Shown one piece after another: positions 33,161 through 41,766 of a DNA stretch of 64,000 nt. Position 1 is the stretch's first letter. Every line of letters begins with the position of its first letter. The position numbers were made by a program, and so were the translations under genes. The DNA is taken from assembly GCA_020637855.1 (NCBI GenBank), contig JACKJR010000003.1, positions 252,342 to 316,341 of the forward strand, in the 5' to 3' direction. This DNA comes from Rhodobiaceae bacterium (lineage in GTDB: Bacteria > Pseudomonadota > Alphaproteobacteria > Rhizobiales > Tepidamorphaceae). Below the pieces are notes generated by a model that was given only the letters and a program-made list of their open reading frames with translations, did not search any database and was not told the DNA's origin.

Positions 33161-33717
33161 TGCTGTCCGGGATTGCCATTGGCGGGGGCAGGTGTTGTCA
33201 GCGCGCCGGGGCCGGGTTCGCCGGACGTGTTCTTCTGGTAGCCGGGGCCGACGACGGGCGGCTTTTCAGGCAGGACCGACTGATCGAGGTCGGAATGGAC
33301 CTTGAAATGATACGTGTCGAGCACATTCCCGTCGGGAATCCGCAAGGCGACATTCACGGGATAATCCGTATCGGCCTTAACGCCGTGAACGGGCGGGGTC
33401 TGGAAGTTGATGGCCCGCGCGCCGCCTTCATAAGTCTTGCTGACCACGATTTCCGGACCGCCGTCAGGGTCGGTGAAGCGCGCTTCGATCACGGTTCCCT
33501 TCGGCATGGGGCGGGCAGGGCGAACGACGATGCCGTAATACGCGATTGCGACGCGGTAGTTGAAGATGAAGCCGCCGCCTTCATAGCGCAGGTATGGCGC
33601 ATCGTCAGCCGTGGCCGCACGCACGGGGCTGAATATGGAAGACATCGCCACCGGGAAAGCGGACATGCAAAGGACCATGAAGCCAGCCAGTCCGGGCAGG
33701 AAGCGGATTGTTTTCAT
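33157..33717 (-). CDS. Secreted hypothetical protein
   Basis: A 186-residue protein with a signal peptide (MKTIRFLPGLAGFMVLCMSA, cleavage near VRA-ATA). The mature domain, with YLRYEGGGFIFNYRVAIAYYGIVVRP and FTDPDGGPEIVVSKTY, looks all-beta; the last 40 residues are Pro/Gly-rich and disordered. I do not recognise a characterised family, although similar proteins are common in rhizobia. It is coupled to threonine deaminase by a 4-base overlap, but a functional link is not obvious. Confidence 0.8.
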   Translation of the reverse strand: MKTIRFLPGLAGFMVLCMSAFPVAMSSIFSPVRAATADDAPYLRYEGGGFIFNYRVAIAYYGIVVRPARPMPKGTVIEARFTDPDGGPEIVVSKTYEGGARAINFQTPPVHGVKADTDYPVNVALRIPDGNVLDTYHFKVHSDLDQSVLPEKPPVVGPGYQKNTSGEPGPGALTTPAPANGNPGQQ

Positions 33718-33790
33718 GAAGGCACTCTAACGCTGCGGAGGCAGAGAAGTATATGCTGTCTTGCTGTTCACTGCATACAGCCGGTGCCGG

Positions 33791-34696
33791 ATGTCAAATG
33801 GGTTCATCTACGTCGCGCAGCAGGCTGCAAACGCCCTCCAGCTGGGCGGGTTCTACGTGCTGCTCGCGTCGGCTTATGTGATCGTTCACGGTGCGATCCG
33901 GCGTTTCAACCTTGCCTTCGGCGCTGTCGCGGCGTGGGCTGGAACAATGGCTACGGGAGCGGCGATTGCGCTGTTCGACAGGGTGTTCTGGCCGCCAGCC
34001 TTGATTCTCGCAGCCGGGCTTGCCATCGGAACGCTGTGCGGCGCGCTGGCTGCTCAGGCGGTTGGTCTCTATGCCGTCGCGCCGATCCGCAACGCGCCGC
34101 GTCTGTCTGTCATGGTGGCAACACTGGGGGCGGCAATCGCGCTTGAAGAGGCCATGCGGATTGCGACCGGGAACGAAGCGATATGGCTGCCGCCGGCACT
34201 GCTGCCGGTTGTGCTGACGGGTACCTTCGATCTGGCTGAAGGCGTCGCTATTTCGCGCGCCGGGGCGTTTTCGTTTCTTGCCGCGCTTGGGATCGCGGGC
34301 TGCCTTGCGCTTTTCATGAAGAAATCAGGCTTCGGGCGGCTTTGGCGGGCAAATGCGGAAGACCCGCAAATGGCAGAACTGCTCGGCGTCGATACGCGGC
34401 GGGTTTTTCTGGTCAGTTCGCTGATCGCCGGATTTGCTGCGGCGCTCACCGGCGTTCTGATCGTGCTGCGCTATGGCAACATGAACTTCTATGACGGGTT
34501 CATGATCAACGCGAAAGCGCTCTTCGTCGCCGTGCTCGGGGGGCTTGGTTCGTTCGGCGGCATATTCGTGGCCGGCATGGCCCTGGCGCTGTTCGAGACG
34601 GGCTGGTCCGCCTTCGCGCCGCTGCTCTACCGCGATGTAGCGGTGTTCTCGCTGCTGGTGTTGCTGCTGGCCTTGAGGCCGCGAACCGCCGTCTAA
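33791..34696 (+). CDS. Branched-chain amino acid ABC permease (LivH-like), orphan
   Basis: A 301-residue inner-membrane permease from the ATG at 33791 (MSNGFIYVAQQAANALQLGG); an earlier Met at 33761 is less likely. Eight or so hydrophobic segments, the LivH motif VMVATLGAAIALEEAMR and the C-terminal ALFVAVLGGLGSFGGIFVAG loop are clear. The partner permease, ATPases and binding protein are all missing next to it, which is unusual. Its stop overlaps the hemB stop by 3 bases (convergent). Confidence 0.85.
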   Translation: MSNGFIYVAQQAANALQLGGFYVLLASAYVIVHGAIRRFNLAFGAVAAWAGTMATGAAIALFDRVFWPPALILAAGLAIGTLCGALAAQAVGLYAVAPIRNAPRLSVMVATLGAAIALEEAMRIATGNEAIWLPPALLPVVLTGTFDLAEGVAISRAGAFSFLAALGIAGCLALFMKKSGFGRLWRANAEDPQMAELLGVDTRRVFLVSSLIAGFAAALTGVLIVLRYGNMNFYDGFMINAKALFVAVLGGLGSFGGIFVAGMALALFETGWSAFAPLLYRDVAVFSLLVLLLALRPRTAV

Positions 34697-35736
34697 ATGA
34701 GACCGTCCTTGAGCATGCGTGCAATGCGTGGTGCGAAGTAGGTCAGCACGCCGTCCGCACCGGCACGGCGGAACGCCAGCAGGCTCTCGACCATGGCGCG
34801 GTCGCCATCGATCCAGCCGTTCTGCGCCGCGCCCTGAATCATCGCGTATTCGCCGGACACCTGATAGGCGAAGGTCGGCATCGAAAATGCGTCCTTCAGC
34901 CGCCAGATGATGTCGAGGTAGGGCATACCGGGTTTGACCATAATCATGTCGGCGCCTTCGGCGATATCGAGTTCGGCTTCCGCGAGGGCCTCCGCGCCAT
35001 TGGCCGGGTCCATCTGGTAGGTGCGCTTATCGCCGATCAGCGTCGCGTTGGTGGATATGGCGTCGCGGAAGGGGCCGTAGAAGGCCGAGGCGTATTTCGC
35101 CGTGTAGGCCATGATCTGGATGTCCTGGTGGCCGGCATTCTCGAGTCCCTCGCGGATGGCCCCGATCCGGCCGTCCATCATGTCGGATGGCGCAATGATG
35201 TCGGCGCCGGCATCAACCTGTACGAGTGCCTGCTCGACCAGTTGTGAGACGGTCTCGTCATTGAGGATGCGCGCGCCCGCCATGACACCGTCATGGCCGT
35301 GCGAGGTATAGGGATCGAGTGCCACATCGGTAACGATTCCGATGTCCGGAACAGCCTCCTTGATGGCCCGACAGGCTTGGCAGACAAGGTTTTTCGGGTT
35401 CAGGGCTTCCGAACCGGTTTCGTCGCGCAAGGACGATGGCGTGTTCGGAAACAGTGCGATTGCGGGAATGCCCAGGCTGGCCGCTTCCTCGGCATTCCTG
35501 ACCGCCACATCGATACTGAAGCGTTCGACGCCCGGCATCGAGGCGACAGGCTCGCGCACATTGGTTCCTTCGGTCAGGAAGATCGGCCAGATCAGATCGT
35601 TGGCCGAGAGACGCGCTTCGCGCACCATGCGGCGTGACCAGTCGGCCCGCCGGTTGCGGCGCAGTCTGCGCCCGCCGGTGATGCGGCTGACGTCGGCCTT
35701 GTCTGCCGGTTTGTCGTCGCGCGATTGCATGTTCAT
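34693..35736 (-). CDS. hemB: Delta-aminolevulinic acid dehydratase
   Basis: A 347-residue enzyme that makes porphobilinogen for haem. The two Schiff-base lysines are in YTAKYASAFYGPF and MVKPGMPYLDI. The metal site reads DVALDPYTSHGHDG, with Asp/Ala in place of the zinc-binding cysteines, so this is the zinc-independent, magnesium-stimulated type usual in rhizobia. The N-terminal 35 residues are basic. It is convergent with the LivH-like gene and divergent from the valine operon. Confidence 0.96.
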   Translation of the reverse strand: MNMQSRDDKPADKADVSRITGGRRLRRNRRADWSRRMVREARLSANDLIWPIFLTEGTNVREPVASMPGVERFSIDVAVRNAEEAASLGIPAIALFPNTPSSLRDETGSEALNPKNLVCQACRAIKEAVPDIGIVTDVALDPYTSHGHDGVMAGARILNDETVSQLVEQALVQVDAGADIIAPSDMMDGRIGAIREGLENAGHQDIQIMAYTAKYASAFYGPFRDAISTNATLIGDKRTYQMDPANGAEALAEAELDIAEGADMIMVKPGMPYLDIIWRLKDAFSMPTFAYQVSGEYAMIQGAAQNGWIDGDRAMVESLLAFRRAGADGVLTYFAPRIARMLKDGLI

Positions 35737-35841
35737 CGGTCGTATCCTGTCTTGAGATCCGGAGTCTTTCTAACAGCAGAACCACCTTCCTGCCATTGGC
35801 AAGTCGCCGGAGTCTTGACGTTGCTCATGTCACCGCAGGCA

Positions 35842-35870
35842 TTGACGCTTCGCGGGAGCGCTCATAAGCC
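35842..35870 (+). promoter_or_regulatory. Candidate promoter for the valine-catabolism operon
   Basis: TTGACG (35842-35847), a 17-base spacer and TAAGCC (35865-35870). The -35 box is good but the -10 is poor, so an activator or another start is possible. The first gene starts 29 bases downstream. Confidence 0.35.
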
Positions 35871-35898
35871 TTTCGGGAAACGAAAATAAGAGGCAGGG

Positions 35899-37038
35899 AT
35901 GGACTTCGCGCTTTCGGAGGACCAGCAGGCATTCAAGGAAGCCGCGGCGGCCTTTGCCGCGGGCGAGATGATGCCGCATGCGGAAGAGTGGGATCGCAAT
36001 TGCACGTTCCCAGTCGAAACATTGCGCGCAGCCGCTGCGCTCGGTTTCGGCGGGATCTATGTGCGCGAGGATGTTGGCGGATCGGGGCTGGGACGTCTCG
36101 ACGCGGCGGTGATCTTCGAGGAGCTCTCCAGGGGCTGCACTTCCACCTCCGCCTATATCTCGATCCACAACATGGCCGCATGGATGATCGATCGCTTCGG
36201 CGCCGATGAGCTGCGGCAGGCATTCCTGCCCGGCCTGACGTCGATGCAGACCTTCGCCTCCTACTGCCTGACTGAACCGGGGGCAGGGTCGGATGCCGCC
36301 TCGCTGTCCGCCAAGGCTGTGCGCGACGGCGATCATTACGTTCTCAACGGACAAAAGGCATTCATCTCCGGTGGCGGTGCGGCGGACGTCTATGTCTGCA
36401 TGGTGCGCACAGGCGATGCGGGGCCGCGTGGAATTTCATGTCTCATTGTCGAGAATGGCACGCCGGGGCTGTCTTTCGGCGCGCAGGAGAAGAAGCTCGG
36501 CTGGCGCAGCCAACCCACTGCAGCGGTAATATTCGAGGATTGCCGTGTGCCGGTCAGGAATCTTGTCGGAAACGAGGGTGATGGCTTCAAAATCGCCATG
36601 GCGGGGCTTGACGGCGGGCGGATCAACATTGCCGCCTGTTCGCTTGGCGCCGCGCAGGCATGTCTCGACAAGGCCGTTGCCTATATGGGCGAACGCAGGC
36701 AGTTCGGTTCGCGCTTGAGCGAGTTTCAGGCGCTTCGGTTCCGCATTGCCGACATGGCGACGGATCTTGAGGCCGCTCGGCTGATGGTTCATCGCGCGGC
36801 GCAGATGCTCGACGACAATGCACCCGACAAGACCGTTGCGGCGGCCAAGGCCAAACGGCTTGCGACCGATACGGGCTTCAATGTGGTCAACGAGGCGCTT
36901 CAGCTACACGGCGGGTACGGATATCTCGCCGATTATGGTATCGAACGTTACCTGCGCGACGTGCGCGTTCACCAGATACTGGAAGGCACCAACGAGGTCA
37001 TGCGGCTGATCATTTCCCGGGATGTATTCGGACTATGA
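35899..37038 (+). CDS. Acyl-CoA dehydrogenase, probably isobutyryl-CoA dehydrogenase
   Basis: A 379-residue flavoenzyme that would oxidise isobutyryl-CoA to methacrylyl-CoA in valine breakdown. The FAD/acyl-CoA motifs YCLTEPGAGSDAAS and NGQKAFISGGG are present; the catalytic Glu is in HQILEGTNEVMRL; the C-terminus HGGYGYLADYGIERYLRDV is typical. The substrate is inferred from neighbours (the next steps of valine catabolism) and from similarity to the ACAD8 type. Its TGA overlaps the next ATG by 4 bases. Confidence 0.92.
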   Translation: MDFALSEDQQAFKEAAAAFAAGEMMPHAEEWDRNCTFPVETLRAAAALGFGGIYVREDVGGSGLGRLDAAVIFEELSRGCTSTSAYISIHNMAAWMIDRFGADELRQAFLPGLTSMQTFASYCLTEPGAGSDAASLSAKAVRDGDHYVLNGQKAFISGGGAADVYVCMVRTGDAGPRGISCLIVENGTPGLSFGAQEKKLGWRSQPTAAVIFEDCRVPVRNLVGNEGDGFKIAMAGLDGGRINIAACSLGAAQACLDKAVAYMGERRQFGSRLSEFQALRFRIADMATDLEAARLMVHRAAQMLDDNAPDKTVAAAKAKRLATDTGFNVVNEALQLHGGYGYLADYGIERYLRDVRVHQILEGTNEVMRLIISRDVFGL

Positions 37039-38090
37039 ACGTTAAGGCCGCGCAAGACGACGAGGTGTTGTTTGCCCGCAAGGGGCATGCCGGGATCATT
37101 ACGATCAACCGGCCGAAGGCGTTGAATGCCGTTACGCTCGGCATCGTGCGTGCCATGCAAGCGCAACTGGAAGCCTGGGCCGAGGACGACCGGGTGCGCT
37201 GGGTCATCATCAAGGCTGCACCGGGACGCGCGTTCAGCGCGGGTGGCGATGTGCGCCAGCTCTATGAGTGGGGTGCGGCACGCGATCCGATGGCGTACAC
37301 CTTCTATGCCGAGGAATATGCGCTCAACACCTTCATCAAGCGCTTTCCCAAACCCTACATCGCCTTTGTCGACGGTATCGTCATGGGCGGCGGCGTCGGG
37401 GTCTCGGTGCATGGTTCGCACCGGGTTATGGGCAGCGACCTGATGTTTGCCATGCCGGAAACCGGGATAGGCCTGATCCCCGACGTGGGAGGGACGTATT
37501 TCCTGCCGCGGCTGCCCGGAGAGACGGGCATCTATCTTGGTCTGACTGGAATGCGGGTGGGGCAGGGGGACGCCCTGGCGCTCGGCATTGCGACCCATGC
37601 GGTGCCGTCGCGGCGCTTTGCCGTTCTGGAAAACGCGCTGCACACGACAGGAGCTCTCGATACGCTGATCGCCAATTTTTCCGCGCCACCCCCAACCGGC
37701 AAGATTGCAGGCCTGCGGGCGGCAATAGACCGGTGTTTCAGCGCCGGCAGTCTCGAAGAGATCATCGCAAGGCTTCAGAATGACGATATGCAGCCGTTCG
37801 GCTCGGATACCGCCAAGCTGTTGCGGACCAAGTCTCCCACAAGCCTCAAGATCACGCTCAGGCAGTTGCGCGAAGGCGCAAAGCTCGAATTCGAAGACTG
37901 CATGAAGCTCGAGTTCCGCATTGTCAGCCGCATTCTCGAAGCGAAGGACTTCTTCGAAGGGGTCCGGGCCGTGATTATCGACAAGGACAATGCGCCCAAG
38001 TGGCAGCCTGACAGCATTGAAGGCGTGAATGATGCCGAGATCGACCGTTATTTCGAGCCGCTCGGCAACAGGGAGCTGATGCTGTCGTGA
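37035..38090 (+). CDS. 3-hydroxyisobutyryl-CoA hydrolase (enoyl-CoA hydratase superfamily)
   Basis: A 351-residue crotonase-fold enzyme. The oxyanion-hole blocks AFSAGGDVRQLYEWG and GIVMGGGVGVSVHGSHR are present; FAMPETGIGLIPDVGGTYF carries the catalytic Glu and Asp typical of 3-hydroxyisobutyryl-CoA hydrolases. The length (about 350 rather than 260 residues) and C-terminal extension also fit hydrolase rather than hydratase. It sits between the dehydrogenase genes of the valine pathway. Its stop overlaps the GTG start of the next gene (GTGA). Confidence 0.92.
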   Translation: MNVKAAQDDEVLFARKGHAGIITINRPKALNAVTLGIVRAMQAQLEAWAEDDRVRWVIIKAAPGRAFSAGGDVRQLYEWGAARDPMAYTFYAEEYALNTFIKRFPKPYIAFVDGIVMGGGVGVSVHGSHRVMGSDLMFAMPETGIGLIPDVGGTYFLPRLPGETGIYLGLTGMRVGQGDALALGIATHAVPSRRFAVLENALHTTGALDTLIANFSAPPPTGKIAGLRAAIDRCFSAGSLEEIIARLQNDDMQPFGSDTAKLLRTKSPTSLKITLRQLREGAKLEFEDCMKLEFRIVSRILEAKDFFEGVRAVIIDKDNAPKWQPDSIEGVNDAEIDRYFEPLGNRELMLS

Positions 38091-38524
38091 AGTTGCGCCG
38101 GACATTCCGTTTCTCCGAAGAGCGTCCGCTCGGGCCACTGGCGATGCTGTGGGCGATGCGCCTGCTGGCGCTGATCTACCTGTACAATGGTCTGGGTAAT
38201 TGGGCGGTCATCGTCGGTTACGATTCCGCAGCGACGAGCTTTGAGGATCTGTCGATCCAGTGGCAGGTTGTGACGGTCTATTTCGCCGTGCTGATGGTCA
38301 TTGCCGGTGTCGGATTGTGGTTCGCGTCGGGTTGGGGCGTGGCAACATGGCTGTTCGTTGCTGTGACCGAAATGGTCATGTATCTCGGGTTCCCAGATCT
38401 GTTCGGCGAAAACTGGAACGCGGTTACGTTCAACGCCACCTGCATCATCGTTTACATCGCGTTCGCGCGCTGGGCCGGGTCGCCGGAAAACACGACGATT
38501 CGCTACCGGCTGCCGCAAGACTGA
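38087..38524 (+). CDS. DUF6163 four-helix membrane protein
   Basis: A 145-residue membrane protein starting with GTG. Four hydrophobic helices are visible (about 18-35, 58-80, 84-104 and 112-128), with LYNGLGNWAVIVGYD between the first two. It matches the DUF6163 family known from rhizobia. It is embedded in, and translationally coupled to, the valine-catabolism genes, which suggests a role in uptake or membrane handling of branched-chain metabolites, but no function is known. Confidence 0.83.
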   Translation: MKLRRTFRFSEERPLGPLAMLWAMRLLALIYLYNGLGNWAVIVGYDSAATSFEDLSIQWQVVTVYFAVLMVIAGVGLWFASGWGVATWLFVAVTEMVMYLGFPDLFGENWNAVTFNATCIIVYIAFARWAGSPENTTIRYRLPQD

Positions 38525-38572
38525 AAACAAGAGAGGCCGGCAAGGGCCTCGTGTCATGACGGGAGTGAAAAC

Positions 38573-39463
38573 ATGGCAAGCATCGCATTTATCGGGCTCG
38601 GCAATATGGGGCTGCCGATGGCGCTCAACCTGATCAAGGCCGGACACACCGTTCATGGCGCCGATCTCAGCGCGGAGCAGTTGAGCAAACTGGAAGCAGG
38701 CGGCGGCAAGGCGGCCGGTTCGGCGAATGCCGCCGTAGGCGAGGCCGAGATCGTGGTGACGATGCTGCCGTCGGGCCGCGAGGTCGGAATGCTGTATCTC
38801 GGCGAGAATGGCTTTCTGAGTGTGGCGAAGCCGGGGACATTGTTCATCGATTCATCGACCATTGATGTCGAAACCGCCCGCAAGGTGGCAGACGCGGCTT
38901 CCGCGGCAGGCCAGCTCATGGTCGATGCACCGGTGTCCGGCGGTGTTGGCGGTGCGACTGCCGGCACCCTGACATTCATGGTCGGCGGGCCTGACAATGC
39001 GTTCGAGGCGGCCAAGCCGTTTCTGGACATCATGGGCAAGACGATCGTCCATGCCGGCGGGGCGGGTAACGGTCAGGCCGCGAAGATCTGCAACAACATG
39101 CTTCTGGGCATTTCCATGATCGGTGTCTGCGAAGCCTTCGTGCTCGCGGAGAAGCTCGGCCTCGATCACCAGAAGCTGTTCGACATTTCATCGACCGCAT
39201 CCGGCCAGTGCTGGTCGCTGACGACCTACTGCCCGGTTCCGGGGCCGGTTCCGACGTCTCCGGCCAACAACGATTACAAGGCGGGCTTTGCCGCTGCGAT
39301 GATGCTGAAGGATCTGAAGCTCGCTCAAGGGGCGGCGTCTCACGTGGGCGCTTCCACGCCGCTCGGCGCAGCTGCCTCACAAGCCTACGGGCTGTTCGTC
39401 GGGGCAGGACAGGGCGGCACGGATTTCTCCGGAATCATCAACTTCCTGCGCGGCGAAGACTGA
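38573..39463 (+). CDS. mmsB: 3-hydroxyisobutyrate dehydrogenase
   Basis: A 296-residue NAD-dependent enzyme that oxidises 3-hydroxyisobutyrate to methylmalonate semialdehyde. The Rossmann start is IAFIGLGNMGLPMALNLIKA; the substrate motif is DAPVSGGVGGATAGTLTFMV; the catalytic Lys is in GNGQAAKICNNM. It completes the pathway begun by the dehydrogenase and hydrolase upstream. mmsA is not in the window. No intrinsic terminator is seen after it. Confidence 0.95.
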   Translation: MASIAFIGLGNMGLPMALNLIKAGHTVHGADLSAEQLSKLEAGGGKAAGSANAAVGEAEIVVTMLPSGREVGMLYLGENGFLSVAKPGTLFIDSSTIDVETARKVADAASAAGQLMVDAPVSGGVGGATAGTLTFMVGGPDNAFEAAKPFLDIMGKTIVHAGGAGNGQAAKICNNMLLGISMIGVCEAFVLAEKLGLDHQKLFDISSTASGQCWSLTTYCPVPGPVPTSPANNDYKAGFAAAMMLKDLKLAQGAASHVGASTPLGAAASQAYGLFVGAGQGGTDFSGIINFLRGED

Positions 39464-39633
39464 TGCCCGAGCCTGCATTGCTTAATAAAATCCAACCTAA
39501 GGATAGGAAAAAATAACGCTTTTCGGATTCATCGCATTTTAAGCGTACTATTTAAGGTGACCTTCAGAGCCGTGGCGTAAAGTCCTCACCAGAAGCGGGG
39601 AAACATCCGCTCGTCAAACAGTGAGGCTATACT

Positions 39634-40146
39634 ATGGACGCGATGATCGGGGTGGCTGCAAAAGCCGCGACTGAGGAATTTGGCGAAGAACTTCGACCGA
39701 AATACCTCGAAGCACTTGCTCTTATCGAGAGACTTCACAGGCGTTTGCTGGACGTCATCAAGGATGAATTCGATCGCAAGGGACGCGATGACGTCAATGC
39801 GGTTCAGGCACTGCTGCTTTATAACATCGGCGGCAAGGAGCTGACCGCGAGCGAGTTGCGCACGCGTGGCTACTATCTGGGTTCGAACGTTTCCTACAAC
39901 GTGAAGAAGCTGGTCGAGCTCGGTTATCTGCATCATCAGCGCTCGACGGTTGACCGCCGTACTGTGCGCATCAGCCTGACGCCGAAGGGACAGGCCGTGC
40001 GCGATCTTATCTCGGAGCTGTACGAGCGGCATCTGAACTCCATCGACCAGGTCGGGGGACTGGGTCATTCGGAGTTCGGCAATCTCAACAAATCGCTGCT
40101 GAAGCTCGAGCGCTTCTGGACCGACCAGATCCTCTACAAGCTTTAG
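39634..40146 (+). CDS. ldtR: MarR-family regulator LdtR
   Basis: A 170-residue winged-helix regulator. ALLLYNIGGKELTASELRTRGYYLGSNVSYNVKKLVELGYL is the helix-turn-helix, followed by the wing HQRSTVDRRTVRISLTPKG. Sequence and position directly before an L,D-transpeptidase gene match LdtR of Sinorhizobium and Liberibacter, which activates ldtP and affects osmotic tolerance (established for those species). The preceding 170 bases are AT-rich and could hold its own operator. It ends at a good terminator, so ldtP has a separate promoter. Confidence 0.9.
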   Translation: MDAMIGVAAKAATEEFGEELRPKYLEALALIERLHRRLLDVIKDEFDRKGRDDVNAVQALLLYNIGGKELTASELRTRGYYLGSNVSYNVKKLVELGYLHHQRSTVDRRTVRISLTPKGQAVRDLISELYERHLNSIDQVGGLGHSEFGNLNKSLLKLERFWTDQILYKL

Positions 40147-40488
40147 GGATCCGGTCTACTTCGCGAATTTGACGCCTGCGGACATGCGTTCGCAGGCGTT
40201 TTGCGTTTGCGGGGCGCCTCTGCCCCATTGCCGCCACGAAGCATCTGCATTTGATGTTTTGGTGCCATGCGATCTGGCCGCGTCAGCCATTACGTGTTAG
40301 CTGTAAAAGTTGAACTGATTTGGTCTTGAGGCGTGGCTGCCAGGGCCTACATTGACATTAAATCAACGTGCGGCTCGGACACTTTGCGTTTGGTGCGTGA
40401 TTGTACTGGATGTTTTCGCCGAGAGCCTGCGTATTGGTTGACCGGCGGGATTGTTGGCAACATTCGAGGAAATCAAAGCGGCAGATAG
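40147..40488. other. Intergenic region between ldtR and the L,D-transpeptidase gene
   Basis: 342 bases without a gene. It opens with the ldtR terminator. The rest contains related words (TTTGCGTTTGCGG at 40201, TTTGCGTTTGGTGCGTG at 40383, TTTTGGTGCCATGCG at 40256) that could be LdtR or other operator sites. No clear consensus promoter is seen. Confidence 0.5.
40172..40202 (+). terminator. Rho-independent terminator after ldtR
   Basis: ACGCCTGCG pairs with CGCAGGCGT, extended by two more pairs around a 6-base loop, followed by TTTT. It starts 26 bases after the ldtR stop. Confidence 0.85.
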
Positions 40489-41763
40489 ATGTTTTTTCTA
40501 GACAGAATTTCGTTTCGTCGCACGGCCCTTGGTCTGATCTTGGTGGGGTTGGGACTGGGTTCAACGCACGGGGTTTCCCTGGCCCGTGACGATGCTGCCG
40601 TTATTGTCGATTACAATACCGGCGATACACGCAAGCAGTATGACGCAACGTCGCGCGAGCTCGAAGCGAGGCTAGCGGCCACACCGCCCGTGCTGTCGCA
40701 ACAGACGGTCTATTTTACCCAGCAGGCGATCCAGAAATACGAGCAGATTGCCGCGCAGGGCGGGTGGCAGCAGATTCACACCGGCGATATCCTGCGTCTT
40801 GGCGCCAACACGCCAGCCGTGGCCCAGGTGCGCAAACGGTTGATGGTCAGCGGTGATCTCGATTCCGGATATAGCCTTTCCCACGTTTTCGATGCCTATC
40901 TGCAAGCCGCTGTGCGGAACTTCCAGCTGCGGCACGGCCTTTTCACCGATGGGGTGGTGGGACGCGAAACGCTAGCGGCAATGAATGTTCCCGTTGAGAA
41001 GCGTCTTCAGCAGTTGCGGACCAATCTCGTCCGGCTGACGGCCATGGGTGGCGATCTTGGCCAGCGTTATGTGATGGTCAATATCCCCGGCGCCGAGATC
41101 GAGGCGGTTGAAAACAACGCCGTTGTTTCGCGCCATACTGCGATCGTCGGCAAGATCGACCGGCCGTCGCCGCTGGTTTCAAGCCGCATCAGCCAGATCA
41201 ACTTCAATCCGTTCTGGCATGCGCCCAAGAGTATCGTTCAGAAAGACATCATTCCGCGCATGCGCGAGGATCCCGAATATCTGTCGCGTTACAAGATCCG
41301 CATCTATGACCAGAGCGGCAGCGAGGTCGATCCGAAGATGGTCAACTGGCAGTCTGACGAGGCTGTTGACTATCTTTTGCGCCAGGATCCCGGCGATCAG
41401 AATTCGATGGGCTCCATCCGCATCAATTTCGCCAACAAGCACTCTGTCTACCTGCACGATACGCCGCAGCAGTCGCTGTTTGGCTCCAACTACCGGTTCC
41501 ATTCATCCGGCTGCGTGCGGGTCCACGACGTTCGCAAGCTTGTCTCCTGGCTGTTGCAGCCTAACGGCAATTATGACCAGCAGGTTGTCGATGCAACGAT
41601 TGCGTCGGGCGAGCGGATCGATGTGAACCTCTCGTCTCCGACGCCGATCTACATGACCTATATCACCGCATGGGGAACGCCGGACGGCATCGTTCACTTC
41701 CGTCCCGATGTCTACGAGCGGGATGCGGCAGGCGATCTGGCGATCGCCGGCCAGGACAGCTAA
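40489..41763 (+). CDS. L,D-transpeptidase (LdtP-like) with peptidoglycan-binding domain
   Basis: A 424-residue periplasmic enzyme of the YkuD family that forms 3-3 cross-links or anchors proteins to peptidoglycan. A signal peptide (about residues 1-32, RTALGLILVGLGLG core) is followed by a peptidoglycan-binding domain (VFDAYLQAAVRNFQLRHGL, then DGVVGRETLAAMN) and the catalytic domain, with the hallmark HSSGCVRVHD (His338, Cys342). It is the gene controlled by LdtR in relatives. The start follows GGCAGATAG. Downstream lies a long palindromic element. Confidence 0.93.
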   Translation: MFFLDRISFRRTALGLILVGLGLGSTHGVSLARDDAAVIVDYNTGDTRKQYDATSRELEARLAATPPVLSQQTVYFTQQAIQKYEQIAAQGGWQQIHTGDILRLGANTPAVAQVRKRLMVSGDLDSGYSLSHVFDAYLQAAVRNFQLRHGLFTDGVVGRETLAAMNVPVEKRLQQLRTNLVRLTAMGGDLGQRYVMVNIPGAEIEAVENNAVVSRHTAIVGKIDRPSPLVSSRISQINFNPFWHAPKSIVQKDIIPRMREDPEYLSRYKIRIYDQSGSEVDPKMVNWQSDEAVDYLLRQDPGDQNSMGSIRINFANKHSVYLHDTPQQSLFGSNYRFHSSGCVRVHDVRKLVSWLLQPNGNYDQQVVDATIASGERIDVNLSSPTPIYMTYITAWGTPDGIVHFRPDVYERDAAGDLAIAGQDS

Positions 41764-41766
41764 CCA

